This document shows positions 1 through 7,316 of a stretch of DNA of 19,053 nucleotides, piece by piece. Below the pieces are notes generated by a model that was given only the letters and a program-made list of their open reading frames with translations, was not told where the DNA came from and ran no database searches. How positions within the stretch are numbered: the stretch's first letter is position 1; every line of letters starts with the position of its first letter. Source of the DNA: Firmicutes bacterium UBA4981. Its GTDB lineage: Bacteria; Bacillota; SHA-98; UBA4971. The stretch is taken from the NCBI GenBank assembly GCA_002398515.1, contig DGZL01000132.1:39134-58186 (forward strand), read 5' to 3'. Position numbers and translations under genes: made by a program.

Positions 1-735
1 CCCTGGGCTAACCATGAGTTCGAGAACATAATCAGGAGGATGGTCCTTCAGGAGACCCTCCCGACTGCAGAAGAGAATGTGTTCTTCAGAGGCGCCGGGG
101 ACAGGTTCTTTTACATACGGAAGGTGGATGCGTCTTCTCGGGAATTGCGCGATGTCCTGGTCTACGAAGTTCGAAAGGAGGGGCTTCCCAGGATTATCAC
201 TGCCAAGAGCGGAAGCGCGAAAGGAGTTGTATGGACGCTCTCTGACGGTGTAGTTCATGACTTGGATTCCGAGGGCTACGTGGTCTATGAAGCCAAGTTC
301 AAGGAAATGAACTTACGCATGGATCAGAAATTAGAGACCTTTTTCGACGGGCAGAAAACTCCCGGTGAAATGAGCAGAAAGGAGTTAAAATCATACATTG
401 ATCTATTTCAGGCAGGCGGCGTCGATGTAGCAGCGCTCATCGTAGATTACCAGTTGAAACTTGCTCTTCCCTTTGCTGCATTCATATTTGTCTTAACCGG
501 AGCGCCGATCGCTGTGAGCACAGTGAGTCCTAAGACAGGTAGGTCTGCCGGTATAGTGTCAGGGGGTTGTATTGCTTTTTTCTATTATGCGCTTTCTTCA
601 ATCCTGCGCTCTCTGGGGTGTTCCAGCGTCTTGCCTCCGTTTATCGCGGCATGGACAGGGAACATGATATTCGGCTTGGTCGGAGCTCTGCTTATTGTCC
701 GTAGCGAGAAGGCGCCTGGAGGCGGCAGACTGTAG
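1..735 (+). CDS. LptF/LptG-family LPS export permease, C-terminal part (5' end outside window)
   Basis: The reading frame is open from base 1 to the stop at 733-735, so this is the 3' part of a longer gene; the first in-frame ATG at 40 is internal. About 244 residues are visible. The first ~140 form a beta-rich stretch, as in the periplasmic jellyroll domain of LptF/LptG. The last ~95 give about three membrane segments with family-like features: YQLKLALPFAAFIFVLTGAP, then a Gly-Arg loop, then LPPFIAAWTGN near the end. Members of this family form the inner-membrane part of LptB2FG, which lifts LPS from the membrane and passes it to LptC. From the C-terminal half I cannot tell LptF from LptG; many diderm Bacillota have a single such permease. 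lptD starts 2 bases after the stop, so the two are almost certainly co-transcribed. The ATPase LptB is not visible and may lie upstream of the window. Confidence 0.88.
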   Translation, partial: PWANHEFENIIRRMVLQETLPTAEENVFFRGAGDRFFYIRKVDASSRELRDVLVYEVRKEGLPRIITAKSGSAKGVVWTLSDGVVHDLDSEGYVVYEAKFKEMNLRMDQKLETFFDGQKTPGEMSRKELKSYIDLFQAGGVDVAALIVDYQLKLALPFAAFIFVLTGAPIAVSTVSPKTGRSAGIVSGGCIAFFYYALSSILRSLGCSSVLPPFIAAWTGNMIFGLVGALLIVRSEKAPGGGRL

Positions 736-737
736 AG

Positions 738-2960
738 ATGTGTAGGAAGGTTTTCAATTGGCACATAAGTGTTATGCGACCTGCATTGCTTGCTATAGTC
801 CTTATCTGTCTCTCATCCGTCTTTTTGTCGCCTTATGGTTCTGCATCAGGTTCAAGCAGTGCCGCACAGCTGACAGGTGATGTTTTAAGCGTTGATTTAG
901 AGACGAGATTCGTCCGGGCTGAAGGCAATGTAGTCCTTAAGTACAAGGACATCATGATCATCTGCCGTCTCTTGGAGATAGACGCTGTCACAGGGGAGCT
1001 TACTGCTTCAGGAGATGTGGAGCTCCATGACGGGGAGGATGTGGCACGCGGCCGGAGCCTCACATACGGCTTAACGTCGAAGCATGGAGTTCTGCAATCG
1101 GGGAATGCGACTGCGCAGGGTGACCAGATGGAAGGCCCTATGTATATAACAGGTTCCGAATTCCAGGCTGAACCTGGAAGGATACGCATAGAGGGCGGAA
1201 GCTTTACCACGTGTGACCTGGAGATTCCGCATTATCGGGTCGAGGCCGAGGAAATACAAATACATATAGGCGACAGGATGGAGCTTTGGCAGTTGTCTTA
1301 CTGGGAAGGCAGACTGCGCGTCTTCCACTGGCCGTACCTTGTCATTCCCCTCAAAGAAGAAAACAGATTTGATATGCCTCAAGTCGGCTATGGAGCTCAA
1401 GAAGGTTGGTTTGTTAAAACCACCTATAACTACTACAGAAACTCCTCATTCCGCGGTTTTTTGTATCTGGACTATTTCAGCAGGTTAGGCCTGGGTCTTG
1501 GCCTAAAACACCTTTATAATTTCGGAAGCCTAGGGACCGGCTCTCTATACATATATGAGCTGATGAATAGGACGGCAAACAATGTCGAGTCCAGGCTGGA
1601 GCTTGCCCACGAATTGCCTGTATCCTCAGGGACCACATGCTCTTTAGGCCTCAAGTATTCTGATAACCTTTCTCTTACAGGAGTTTTCAACACGCAAATC
1701 TCAGGCACAACAAGGATCAGATACACCGATGACAGGAGATCCGCGGATCTCGTCGTGGAGAAAGCTCAGATGACAGGGATCTCCCTGTCTGACCAGACAC
1801 GGGTGACGCTGACAGGGAGATGGAAAGAACCGGGAGGCTTGTCCCTGTCAGGCGACCTCAGGTTCTTCGAGCGCCAAGTTCAGGACGGGTTGCGGAAAGA
1901 CGATAAATATCTCAATTACCGTCTTGAAGCATCCAAGAATTTTAAGAATGCATCTGCCCGCGCCGTGGCTGAGCAGTATGTGAAACCTGTGGAAAGGCGA
2001 GAGAAGGAAGAAGAAGGTGAAGTGGACCCGCTTCCCTATGAAGCTATAGGACGGGCGCCGGAGATAGTCCTTGAAGGTCATCCTTTCAAATTAGGAGCAT
2101 TTCCGCTAAGGCTCAGGTGGAATGTAGCCTTCGGCCGTTACGCGGAGAGGACGTCCCTATGGTTTGGAGATCCTATTATTCGAGGGAGTAAGGTGCATAT
2201 AGGGATTGACGGGGTGGAGCAGTCATATCGTCTGGGGAACACAACAAAGGCAACTCTATCTCTGGGTTGCGGCTTTGATAGCTATACTACAGGTGATTCC
2301 AGATATGTGCTTCAAGGGGCGTTAGCCTTGGAGGCCCGGGCTTTAGATAATGCAGTCATCGTTTCCGGCAGATATGATTATTGCGGTGTGTTCGGGGAGA
2401 CTCCTTTCGCGTTTGACAGGAAGGACAGAAAAGGGCTTTTGACCGGGAGATTGACTCTTTCTAAAGGAATCTTTACTGCGACAATGGATTGCGGGTATGA
2501 TTTCTACACAAAGGTTTATCGAAGTATTACGGGGAAAGCCAGGATTTCACAGGGGAGAGCTTGGGCAGTGGAAGCTTCTGCTGCCTATGATCCTCAATAT
2601 CGTCATATGCGAGATGCAATTGGGAAGTTGGAAGTCGCTGCATCAGAAAGATGCCTCGTCAAAATAGGGGCGAGGTATGATTTCTCCAGAGAAGCTTTGG
2701 ATAGGGTGGAAAGTCACGTGGCGCTCCAGGTATCTGACGCATGGGGGCTGGAATGGACCCTGGTATACGGAGGAGCTTCCAAGTCTAAGGTTCCCGGCGT
2801 TATCCGCGGAGATGTGGCAGTCACTCGAGACATGCATTGCCGCGAACTCAGACTTTCCTATAGTTACACTGAAAATCAGGTATGGCTCGAATATAGAATC
2901 AAGGCATTCCCTCATGATGCAGTGAAAATGGGGATTGGGGAAGAAGGCGTCCTGTTTTAG
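738..2960 (+). CDS. lptD: LptD (OstA/Imp) LPS-assembly outer-membrane protein
   Basis: 740 residues, near the usual LptD size (E. coli about 784). Residues about 14-36 form a signal peptide ending near GSASG. Residues 45-150 are an OstA/LptA-type beta-jellyroll domain with the repeating 'aeGNV' pattern (AEGNVVLKY, ASGDVEL). Residues 156-205 carry the hallmark LptD junction: FTTCD, PHYRVEAEEI, then a WPYLVIPL segment. The remainder is an amphipathic beta-barrel rich in alternating aromatic residues. C159 and C701 lie where LptD proteins have the cysteines of the interdomain disulfide. LptD with LptE inserts LPS into the outer leaflet of the outer membrane. The start at 738 sits 2 bases after the upstream stop with a GGAGG at 717-721, a rather long spacing; the ATG at 774 (Met13), at the signal-peptide core, is an alternative. 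It ends 9 bp from the convergent permease gene. Confidence 0.93.
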   Translation: MCRKVFNWHISVMRPALLAIVLICLSSVFLSPYGSASGSSSAAQLTGDVLSVDLETRFVRAEGNVVLKYKDIMIICRLLEIDAVTGELTASGDVELHDGEDVARGRSLTYGLTSKHGVLQSGNATAQGDQMEGPMYITGSEFQAEPGRIRIEGGSFTTCDLEIPHYRVEAEEIQIHIGDRMELWQLSYWEGRLRVFHWPYLVIPLKEENRFDMPQVGYGAQEGWFVKTTYNYYRNSSFRGFLYLDYFSRLGLGLGLKHLYNFGSLGTGSLYIYELMNRTANNVESRLELAHELPVSSGTTCSLGLKYSDNLSLTGVFNTQISGTTRIRYTDDRRSADLVVEKAQMTGISLSDQTRVTLTGRWKEPGGLSLSGDLRFFERQVQDGLRKDDKYLNYRLEASKNFKNASARAVAEQYVKPVERREKEEEGEVDPLPYEAIGRAPEIVLEGHPFKLGAFPLRLRWNVAFGRYAERTSLWFGDPIIRGSKVHIGIDGVEQSYRLGNTTKATLSLGCGFDSYTTGDSRYVLQGALALEARALDNAVIVSGRYDYCGVFGETPFAFDRKDRKGLLTGRLTLSKGIFTATMDCGYDFYTKVYRSITGKARISQGRAWAVEASAAYDPQYRHMRDAIGKLEVAASERCLVKIGARYDFSREALDRVESHVALQVSDAWGLEWTLVYGGASKSKVPGVIRGDVAVTRDMHCRELRLSYSYTENQVWLEYRIKAFPHDAVKMGIGEEGVLF

Positions 2961-2969
2961 TAAAGTCCG

Positions 2970-3851
2970 TCAATTAGCGTTGCGTTGAAAATCTGCCGTC
3001 CCGATTACCTGCTTTATGTAGGGGATTGAGAACACCAAGACCATAATTACCATTACGATTGAAGCTGCTGCTGCATAACCGGTTTGGAAGTACCTAAAAC
3101 CATATCGATAGATGTAGTAAGTTATGGTTTCTGTGGCATTACCCGGGCCTCCTCCGGTCAACACATACATCTTGTCAAAGACTCTAAAAGTGTCAATTGT
3201 TCGTAGTAGCAGCACCAGAGCAAGGGCGGGCCTGAGCAGCGGCAGTGTGATATATCTTAGGCTCTGAACGTAACTTGCGCCTTCGACTTGCGCGCTCTCG
3301 TATATCTCCAGCGGTATAGACTGAAGGCTTGCCAGTATCACAAGAAACACAAAAGGCGTCCATTGCCATATGTCTGTCAAGACTACTGAGAGTAATGCCC
3401 AATCAGTGGAACTCAACCACTCTACAGGCGATAATCCAATGGTTTTGAATAGGAAATTAAATATGCCGAAGTTGTAGTCGTACATCATCTTCCATGTTAA
3501 GGCTACCGTTATAGGCGGTAAGAGCATAGGCATAAGGACTATTGTCCTGTAAAGCTTCATAAATCGGAACCCTGAATTAAAGAACAGGGCAAATACTGTG
3601 CCGAGAAGAGTCTCGAAAACTACGGCTAACACAACAAACAACAACGTGTTCTTGACTGCAACCCAAAAGGTGTCATCAGTAAGGATCTCTGCATAGTTTT
3701 GAAAGCCATAAAACATAGTTCTGGCTCTTATGAAATCTATTTTGTAGAAACCGGTGACTATAGCGTATATCAACGGATATACAGTCAATAGAGCAAAAAC
3801 CACTACTGCAGGTAAAGCAAATAGATAAGTAAGTCTCTCAGCTTTTCGCAT
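2970..3851 (-). CDS. Carbohydrate ABC importer permease, MalF/UgpA type (CUT1)
   Basis: 293 residues with about six membrane segments (roughly 10-30, 66-90, 101-122, 150-175, 204-226, 258-280), the usual size and topology for a CUT1 sugar permease. The EAA loop that docks on the ATPase lies at about 184-208: YESAQVEGASYVQ, then LRYITLPLLRPA, with the conserved Gly at 191. LTGGGPGNATETI near 231-243 is typical of MalF/UgpA-like permeases. It is the third gene transcribed on this strand, 61 bp after the solute-binding protein gene, with a hairpin in the gap and an AAAGGTGAT ribosome binding site. The sugar cannot be read from the sequence. No MalK/MsmX-type ATPase is encoded next to it, so it probably shares one encoded elsewhere, as several Bacillota sugar importers do. 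Confidence 0.92.
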   Translation of the reverse strand: MRKAERLTYLFALPAVVVFALLTVYPLIYAIVTGFYKIDFIRARTMFYGFQNYAEILTDDTFWVAVKNTLLFVVLAVVFETLLGTVFALFFNSGFRFMKLYRTIVLMPMLLPPITVALTWKMMYDYNFGIFNFLFKTIGLSPVEWLSSTDWALLSVVLTDIWQWTPFVFLVILASLQSIPLEIYESAQVEGASYVQSLRYITLPLLRPALALVLLLRTIDTFRVFDKMYVLTGGGPGNATETITYYIYRYGFRYFQTGYAAAASIVMVIMVLVFSIPYIKQVIGTADFQRNAN

Positions 3852-3867
3852 AATATCACCTTTTGCC

Positions 3868-3901
3868 GGCCTTCCCCTGCTTCTTAAAGCAGAGGAAGGC
3901 C
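3868..3901 (-). promoter_or_regulatory. Intergenic hairpin between solute-binding protein and permease genes
   Basis: A 34-nt near-perfect inverted repeat: 8 bp (GGCCTTCC at 3868-3875 with GGAAGGCC at 3894-3901), one mismatch, then 6 bp more (3877-3882 with 3887-3892) and a 4-base loop. On the transcribed strand it is followed by GGCAAAAGG and not by a U-run, so it is not a classical terminator. In this position, between a binding-protein gene and its permease gene, such hairpins usually protect the upstream message from 3' decay or partly attenuate the permease. That role is inferred. Confidence 0.75.
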
Positions 3902-3912
3902 AACCGTTATCG

Positions 3913-5181
3913 TTATTTCAGTATTTTCTCGATCTCTTTGTTAGCCCTATCAAGACCTTCACGGATATCAATCTGTCCGACCAATATCTGTGACAAGTAA
4001 AGTCCCCATACGTCTTCAATCTGACTCCAATAAGGAGTTCTCGGACGAGCCACGGAATGCAGAAGAGCCGACAGCTGTGCCGGATAGTGACGATATTTTG
4101 CCGTCAAATCAGGATCGCTGTAAAGGCTCTTTCTTGTAGGAGCTCCTCCGCCCATTAATGCCATTTCCTTTTGCGTTTCTTTGCTGATGATCCATTTTGC
4201 AAATTCCACTGCTTCTTCCTTATTCCTTGATGTTACCGGAATGCCCATCAACCAGTTGCCGATCATTGCAGCGGAGTCCTTAGCCTGGCCCGGCACTGCC
4301 AGGAATTCAATCTTCCCGACCACCTTAGAACTTTCGGGATTGTCTACCTGGGATACCCAGGAAGGCCATGCAATAGTCATAGCTATCTGCCCCTGCGTCA
4401 GTGCGGTGGCAATCTGATCGCTGTCAAAAGTCTCGCACCCTTTCGGGCTGAGCTCCTTCAATTTCAAATAGGTTTCCATTGCCTTTATTCCTGCTTCACT
4501 GTTTACAGTAGGCTTCATGTTCTCATCCAGCACTTCTCCACCGTATGCCCAGAAAACCGGTAGATAGTCAGCGACTATCGGGTTTCCACGCTGGCCTCTG
4601 ACCACATAGCCGTATGCATCAGGTTCATCTTTCGTTACGATTTCCGCTATCTTGATTACATCGTCCCATGTTTTCGGAGGAGACAGATTGTATTTCTTCA
4701 GAAGATCGTGTCTATAGTAGAACATCGTAACATTGCCTATTGCAGGAAGAGCGAATAATGGCCCTTTACCATACGGATCCCTGCATAACGCTACACAGTT
4801 TTCAATGAAATCATCGTCCAGACCGTCTTTGAAGTACTCATCAAGATTTGTCAAGAGTTTGCCTTGGGAGAATTCAGGCATCCACGGGTCATCCAACATA
4901 ACCAAATCATAGGCGCCTGCGTTATTCCTCACATCTAAGACCGCAGTCTCTTTGAGTTCTGCATATGGCATGCATATGACCTGGATTTTTTTGCCTGTTA
5001 TTTCCTCATATCTTCTGGCTGATTCAGTCAAGGCATCTCCCATGGCTCCTGCTCTTGCCGCAAGGGTTAGGGTTACTTCGCCCGGTTTTGCCGTAGCCGC
5101 ACCCGCGTTATACCCTGTCAGCGCAAAAGCCATCAAAACAACTACAGCGAGCAAGGACAAACCAAACTTCTTTCTAAACAT
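3913..5181 (-). CDS. Extracellular solute-binding protein, family 1 (sugar ABC importer)
   Basis: 422 residues, typical of CUT1 binding proteins. Residues 1-31 form a Sec signal peptide: basic start (RKK), hydrophobic core 7-23, possible cleavage after AGA or ATA at 26-31. The mature part has family-1 features: a first lobe with ITGKKIQV and YDLVMLDDPWMPEF, GNVTMFYYRHDLLKKYNL followed by PPKTWDDVIKIAE, and GAPTRKSLYSDPDL near the end. It should bind a carbohydrate in the periplasm and deliver it to the flanking permeases. There is no lipobox cysteine: the sequence reads ALTGYN where a lipoprotein would have LTGC. A free periplasmic form would be unusual for a monoderm but normal for a cell with an outer membrane. 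The ribosome binding site is AAGGGAGATGA just before the ATG; the gene starts 27 bp after the upstream permease gene. Confidence 0.92.
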   Translation of the reverse strand: MFRKKFGLSLLAVVVLMAFALTGYNAGAATAKPGEVTLTLAARAGAMGDALTESARRYEEITGKKIQVICMPYAELKETAVLDVRNNAGAYDLVMLDDPWMPEFSQGKLLTNLDEYFKDGLDDDFIENCVALCRDPYGKGPLFALPAIGNVTMFYYRHDLLKKYNLSPPKTWDDVIKIAEIVTKDEPDAYGYVVRGQRGNPIVADYLPVFWAYGGEVLDENMKPTVNSEAGIKAMETYLKLKELSPKGCETFDSDQIATALTQGQIAMTIAWPSWVSQVDNPESSKVVGKIEFLAVPGQAKDSAAMIGNWLMGIPVTSRNKEEAVEFAKWIISKETQKEMALMGGGAPTRKSLYSDPDLTAKYRHYPAQLSALLHSVARPRTPYWSQIEDVWGLYLSQILVGQIDIREGLDRANKEIEKILK

Positions 5182-5208
5182 TTACTCATCTCCCTTTCCA
5201 TAGCTCTC

Positions 5209-6063
5209 TCAACCCTTGACCGCTCCAAGGGTGAGGCCTTTGATTAGGTAGTCTTGCATCAAAACCACAAAGACAAGAATTGGTATGACAGACATTATCC
5301 CTCCTGCACTCATGGGACCCCACAACACCAAGTATTCGGTTATCAGGCCTGATAATGCAACAGGAACGGTTGCAAGTTTCGGAGACTGTATGAAAATCAT
5401 GGCATACATGAATTCGTTCCATGACATTATGAACGTGAAAATGGCGGTAGCAGCTAATCCCGGTAGTACCAGCGGGAGTACAATTCTGGAAAATGTTTGA
5501 TAGAGCGTGGCGCCGTCTACCATTGAACTCTCTTCAATTTCCATAGGAATCTCGTTGAAGAAATTCACCAGCATCCAGATGGCAAAGGGTAAATTGAAAG
5601 CAATGTACGCCAGAATCAGCGCAGTTCTTGTGTTCATCAATCCTGCGTTTCTCATAATACTGTAAATAGGTATCACAAAAGTAACAGGCGGAAAAATCCT
5701 GGTAAGTAAAATCCATATCATTAGGATACGCTTACCCCGGAATCTGAACCTCGACAGGCTGTAGGCGGCTAATGACCCGATAACTACAGCAATGAGCGTA
5801 GAGGTTAATGAAACGGTAAAGCTGTTTGCTATCACGTTGCTGAACCCCAGATTATTAAAGAGACTCCGGTAGTTTTCAAAGGTTATCTGATGGGGGAAGA
5901 ATGTAGGTGCTGCGGAGAATTGCTCTACACGATTCTTAAACGAATTGTTAAGCATCCAGTACACTGGAAATAGTGACCATACAATGATCAGTATCAACGC
6001 CAAATATCTGAAAGAGGCTTTCAATCCGGCTCTTACATGAAGGGATTTATCAGGTTTGCGCAT
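5209..6063 (-). CDS. Carbohydrate ABC importer permease, MalG/UgpE type (CUT1)
   Basis: 284 residues, six predicted membrane segments, and an N-terminal FPVYWMLNNSFK segment typical of MalG-like permeases. The EAA loop lies at about 177-201 (EESSMVDGATLYQTF, then IVLPLVLPG) and is followed by SWNEFMYAMIF, another MalG-family hallmark. The C-terminus ends GLTLGAVKG, as is common in this family. It is the first gene of the three on this strand, so the order is permease G, binding protein, permease F. Most CUT1 operons put the binding protein first. The ATG at 6061-6063 has an AGGAAG ribosome binding site about 11 bases upstream. Confidence 0.93.
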   Translation of the reverse strand: MRKPDKSLHVRAGLKASFRYLALILIIVWSLFPVYWMLNNSFKNRVEQFSAAPTFFPHQITFENYRSLFNNLGFSNVIANSFTVSLTSTLIAVVIGSLAAYSLSRFRFRGKRILMIWILLTRIFPPVTFVIPIYSIMRNAGLMNTRTALILAYIAFNLPFAIWMLVNFFNEIPMEIEESSMVDGATLYQTFSRIVLPLVLPGLAATAIFTFIMSWNEFMYAMIFIQSPKLATVPVALSGLITEYLVLWGPMSAGGIMSVIPILVFVVLMQDYLIKGLTLGAVKG

Positions 6064-6081
6064 TTATTTATCAACTTCCTA

Positions 6082-6109
6082 CTATTACAGTTAGGTTTTC
6101 ACAGTGCAA
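6082..6109 (-). promoter_or_regulatory. Candidate promoter for the sugar importer operon
   Basis: Reading the minus strand, TTGCAC (6104-6109) is followed after 16 bases by TAATAG (6082-6087), about 18 bases before the first gene's ATG. The -35 element is fair and the -10 weak, and the implied leader is very short. This is the best sigma-70-like match I saw just upstream of the operon, but it is tentative. Confidence 0.3.
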
Positions 6110-6321
6110 AAGACTCAAAACTCAGTATCCTTAAGCGGCGATGTCAATGAAAATTCGGCAGCTGCCGACAACGCCTGACTCTGCAACAGTTGTCAGTCAA
6201 TCTTATAGATTCATCCGTAACCGGATTCAACAGCTTATCTGTTACTCAAATACGTTACAGGCTAAGTATTCAGCGCTGTTGTTGCGTACATCCAAACGTT
6301 TATTGCTTTTTCAGGTTGAAA

Positions 6322-6339
6322 CAGACATTATGATGTCTG
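6322..6339. repeat. Short perfect inverted repeat in the intergenic region
   Basis: CAGACAT, loop TATG, ATGTCTG: 7-bp perfect arms around a 4-base loop. It lies about 260 bp upstream of the sugar-importer operon start, rather far for a simple operator, and has no U-run on either strand. It could be a regulator site or chance. Confidence 0.4.
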
Positions 6340-6544
6340 ACGACTTATGTTTGTCTTATTCATTCTACTCGCTTTGCCTGATTCCTCCTTATTGCCGCTG
6401 TATTTTTTCTGTGATTTTGTTGAACTCGAATTTGATGGCTTAACGCGATAGCGTTTTCTCCGGCTTCCGTTTGCAAGTCCGCATCTCCGGAGACACACGT
6501 GCTTTTGGAGAATAAGTTGAAAGAGGTTGAATCCCCCGGGCAAG

Positions 6545-6798
6545 GGTGATCGAATTTCGCACACGCGAACCCTGATCTGTGTTCGAAAATAGTACACGTC
6601 CTTCCTAAAGACCCCCGGGGTGTCCGGTTTTCGATCACAGATTCCAAAAACGTGTTCGAGAATAGTACACGGTTCTCCAAACCGGTGTTCGAATTTCGAA
6701 CAGGCACCATCAAGAGTCGCTTAACACACAGGGCCATTTGGGTTTGGTGTTCGAAAAGCAACCACGTCACTGAGACATGCGGTCGAATTCATACACCG
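6545..6798. repeat. Cluster of degenerate 20-bp TTCGAA-type repeats
   Basis: At least six related 20-bp units. Direct: GTGTTCGAAAATAGTACACG (6579-6598), GTGTTCGAGAATAGTACACG (6652-6671, one mismatch), GTGTTCGAATTTCGAACAGG (6685-6704) and GTGTTCGAAAAGCAACCACG (6747-6766). Related to each other, the first inverted: GGTGATCGAATTTCGCACAC (6545-6564) and GTGTCCGGTTTTCGATCACA (6620-6639). A weaker unit may lie at 6779-6798. Starts are spaced about 32-41 bp apart with one gap of 62. Two larger modules are apparent: CCCCCGGG occurs at 6533-6540 and 6612-6619, and the two near-identical units are 73 bp apart, as if a ~75-bp block had duplicated and diverged. The unit at 6685-6704 contains a perfect 8+1+8 palindrome. 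Clustered 20-bp binding sites occur at the ends of some transposons (IS21-type) and in regulatory arrays; no transposase is present, so the nature is unknown. Confidence 0.7.
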
Positions 6799-7052
6799 AA
6801 CCCATTGGCGGACCAATCGGATCGGCTCTCTGGGTGAGCCACTCGGTAGCCGGAAGGACCTCAATTTTGCTTAAGTGGTTCTCGGGAAGAGCCAATCAAC
6901 CGCATGGAAGCTATCAAATCAGTCCGATTGTCTCTCCAGACGAGCCATGTTCGACTAACACCCTAAAAGGGGCCCTATACGCTCTTTCATAGATAGGCAA
7001 AGCTCCCATCTAATCTGACTGCCATAACCAAAGTGCTAGTTGGAACGCATAT

Positions 7053-7095
7053 CCAGGAAAAGCGGCGCTTGCGGAATTCCTGGGCAAACATGCCC
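7053..7095 (+). other. Nested and adjacent hairpins upstream of lptC promoter
   Basis: CCAGGAA (7053-7059) pairs with TTCCTGG (7077-7083), enclosing a smaller AAGC-GGC-GCTT hairpin (7060-7070). Next to it GGGCA (7082-7086) pairs with TGCCC (7091-7095) around AACA. The two stems share bases 7082-7083, so they compete slightly. No U-run follows, so a terminator is unlikely. Confidence 0.35.
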
Positions 7096-7101
7096 AAGGC
7101 T

Positions 7102-7149
7102 ATTCGGATAAGAGAAAGATCTGATACAATCGTTTTAGAGCATCCGAAT
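7102..7149 (+). promoter_or_regulatory. Candidate lptC promoter with straddling inverted repeat
   Basis: TGATACAAT at 7122-7130 matches an extended -10 (TGn plus TACAAT), with a weak -35-like TTCGGA 16 bases upstream (7103-7108). Perfect 8-bp inverted repeat arms, ATTCGGAT (7102-7109) and ATCCGAAT (7142-7149), lie symmetrically on either side of the -10 with centres 40 bp apart, about four helical turns. That suggests an operator for a repressor that spans the promoter. Start of transcription would be near 7137, giving a leader of about 180 bases before lptC. Confidence 0.42.
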
Positions 7150-7316
7150 GTAAGGATAACGGAACGCTAACGCAAAGGTAAACGCCCTGCTACCGGCTGT
7201 GTCCGGCCGGGAAGAGGGTTTTGGGCAGGCAGCGGGGGGATATGGTCGGCGGTGGAGGATTCAGGCCGCCGGCAAGGGAAGCAGGCAAGCAGCGCGATAT
7301 TCAGGAGGTGCAGGTG

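Larger units (their letters stand above)
6064..7316. other. Long intergenic region without a convincing gene
   Basis: About 1.25 kb between the divergent sugar-importer operon and lptC. Short open frames exist (for example 6141-6443 and the minus-strand 6360-6770), but none has a good ribosome binding site, a recognisable domain or coherent composition. What can be seen is a perfect 7-bp inverted repeat at 6322-6339, a cluster of degenerate TTCGAA-type repeats at 6545-6798, small hairpins at 6804-6817 and 6824-6840, nested and adjacent hairpins at 7053-7095, and a candidate promoter with a straddling inverted repeat at 7102-7149. The final ~165 bases would be the lptC leader. It could be decayed mobile-element DNA joined to a regulatory region. 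Confidence 0.6.

Noticed and set aside
6141..6443. 100-codon open frame in the intergenic region
   Set aside because: No ribosome binding site or domain pattern, cysteine/serine-rich random-looking composition, and no coupling to neighbours.
6442..6460. Intrinsic terminator (AACGC-GATA-GCGTT followed by TTCTC)
   Set aside because: Only a 5-bp stem, a poor U-run and no upstream gene on that strand.
6685..6704. tRNA T-arm (GTTCGAAT)
   Set aside because: No acceptor stem, anticodon arm or CCA-side pairing can be built around it; it is one unit of the repeat cluster.
6566..6704. LexA (SOS) boxes
   Set aside because: Gram-positive SOS boxes are CGAAC-N4-GTTCG; here the half-sites are in the order GTTCGAA-TTCGAAC or 10 bases apart.
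6579..6766. CRISPR array
   Set aside because: Units are short, degenerate, unevenly spaced and in both orientations, and there are no cas genes.
6360..6770. 136-codon minus-strand open frame
   Set aside because: It reads through the repeat cluster; its repeated residues simply reflect the DNA repeats, and there is no convincing start site.
7221..7316. Longer LptC start at 7221
   Set aside because: It adds a Gly/Arg-rich tail before the membrane anchor and ignores the near-perfect AGGAGGTG placed before ATG 7317.
7053..7316. Riboswitch or T-box leader for lptC
   Set aside because: Hairpins are present but I found no conserved T-box sequence or known riboswitch core, and no terminator or anti-terminator pair.
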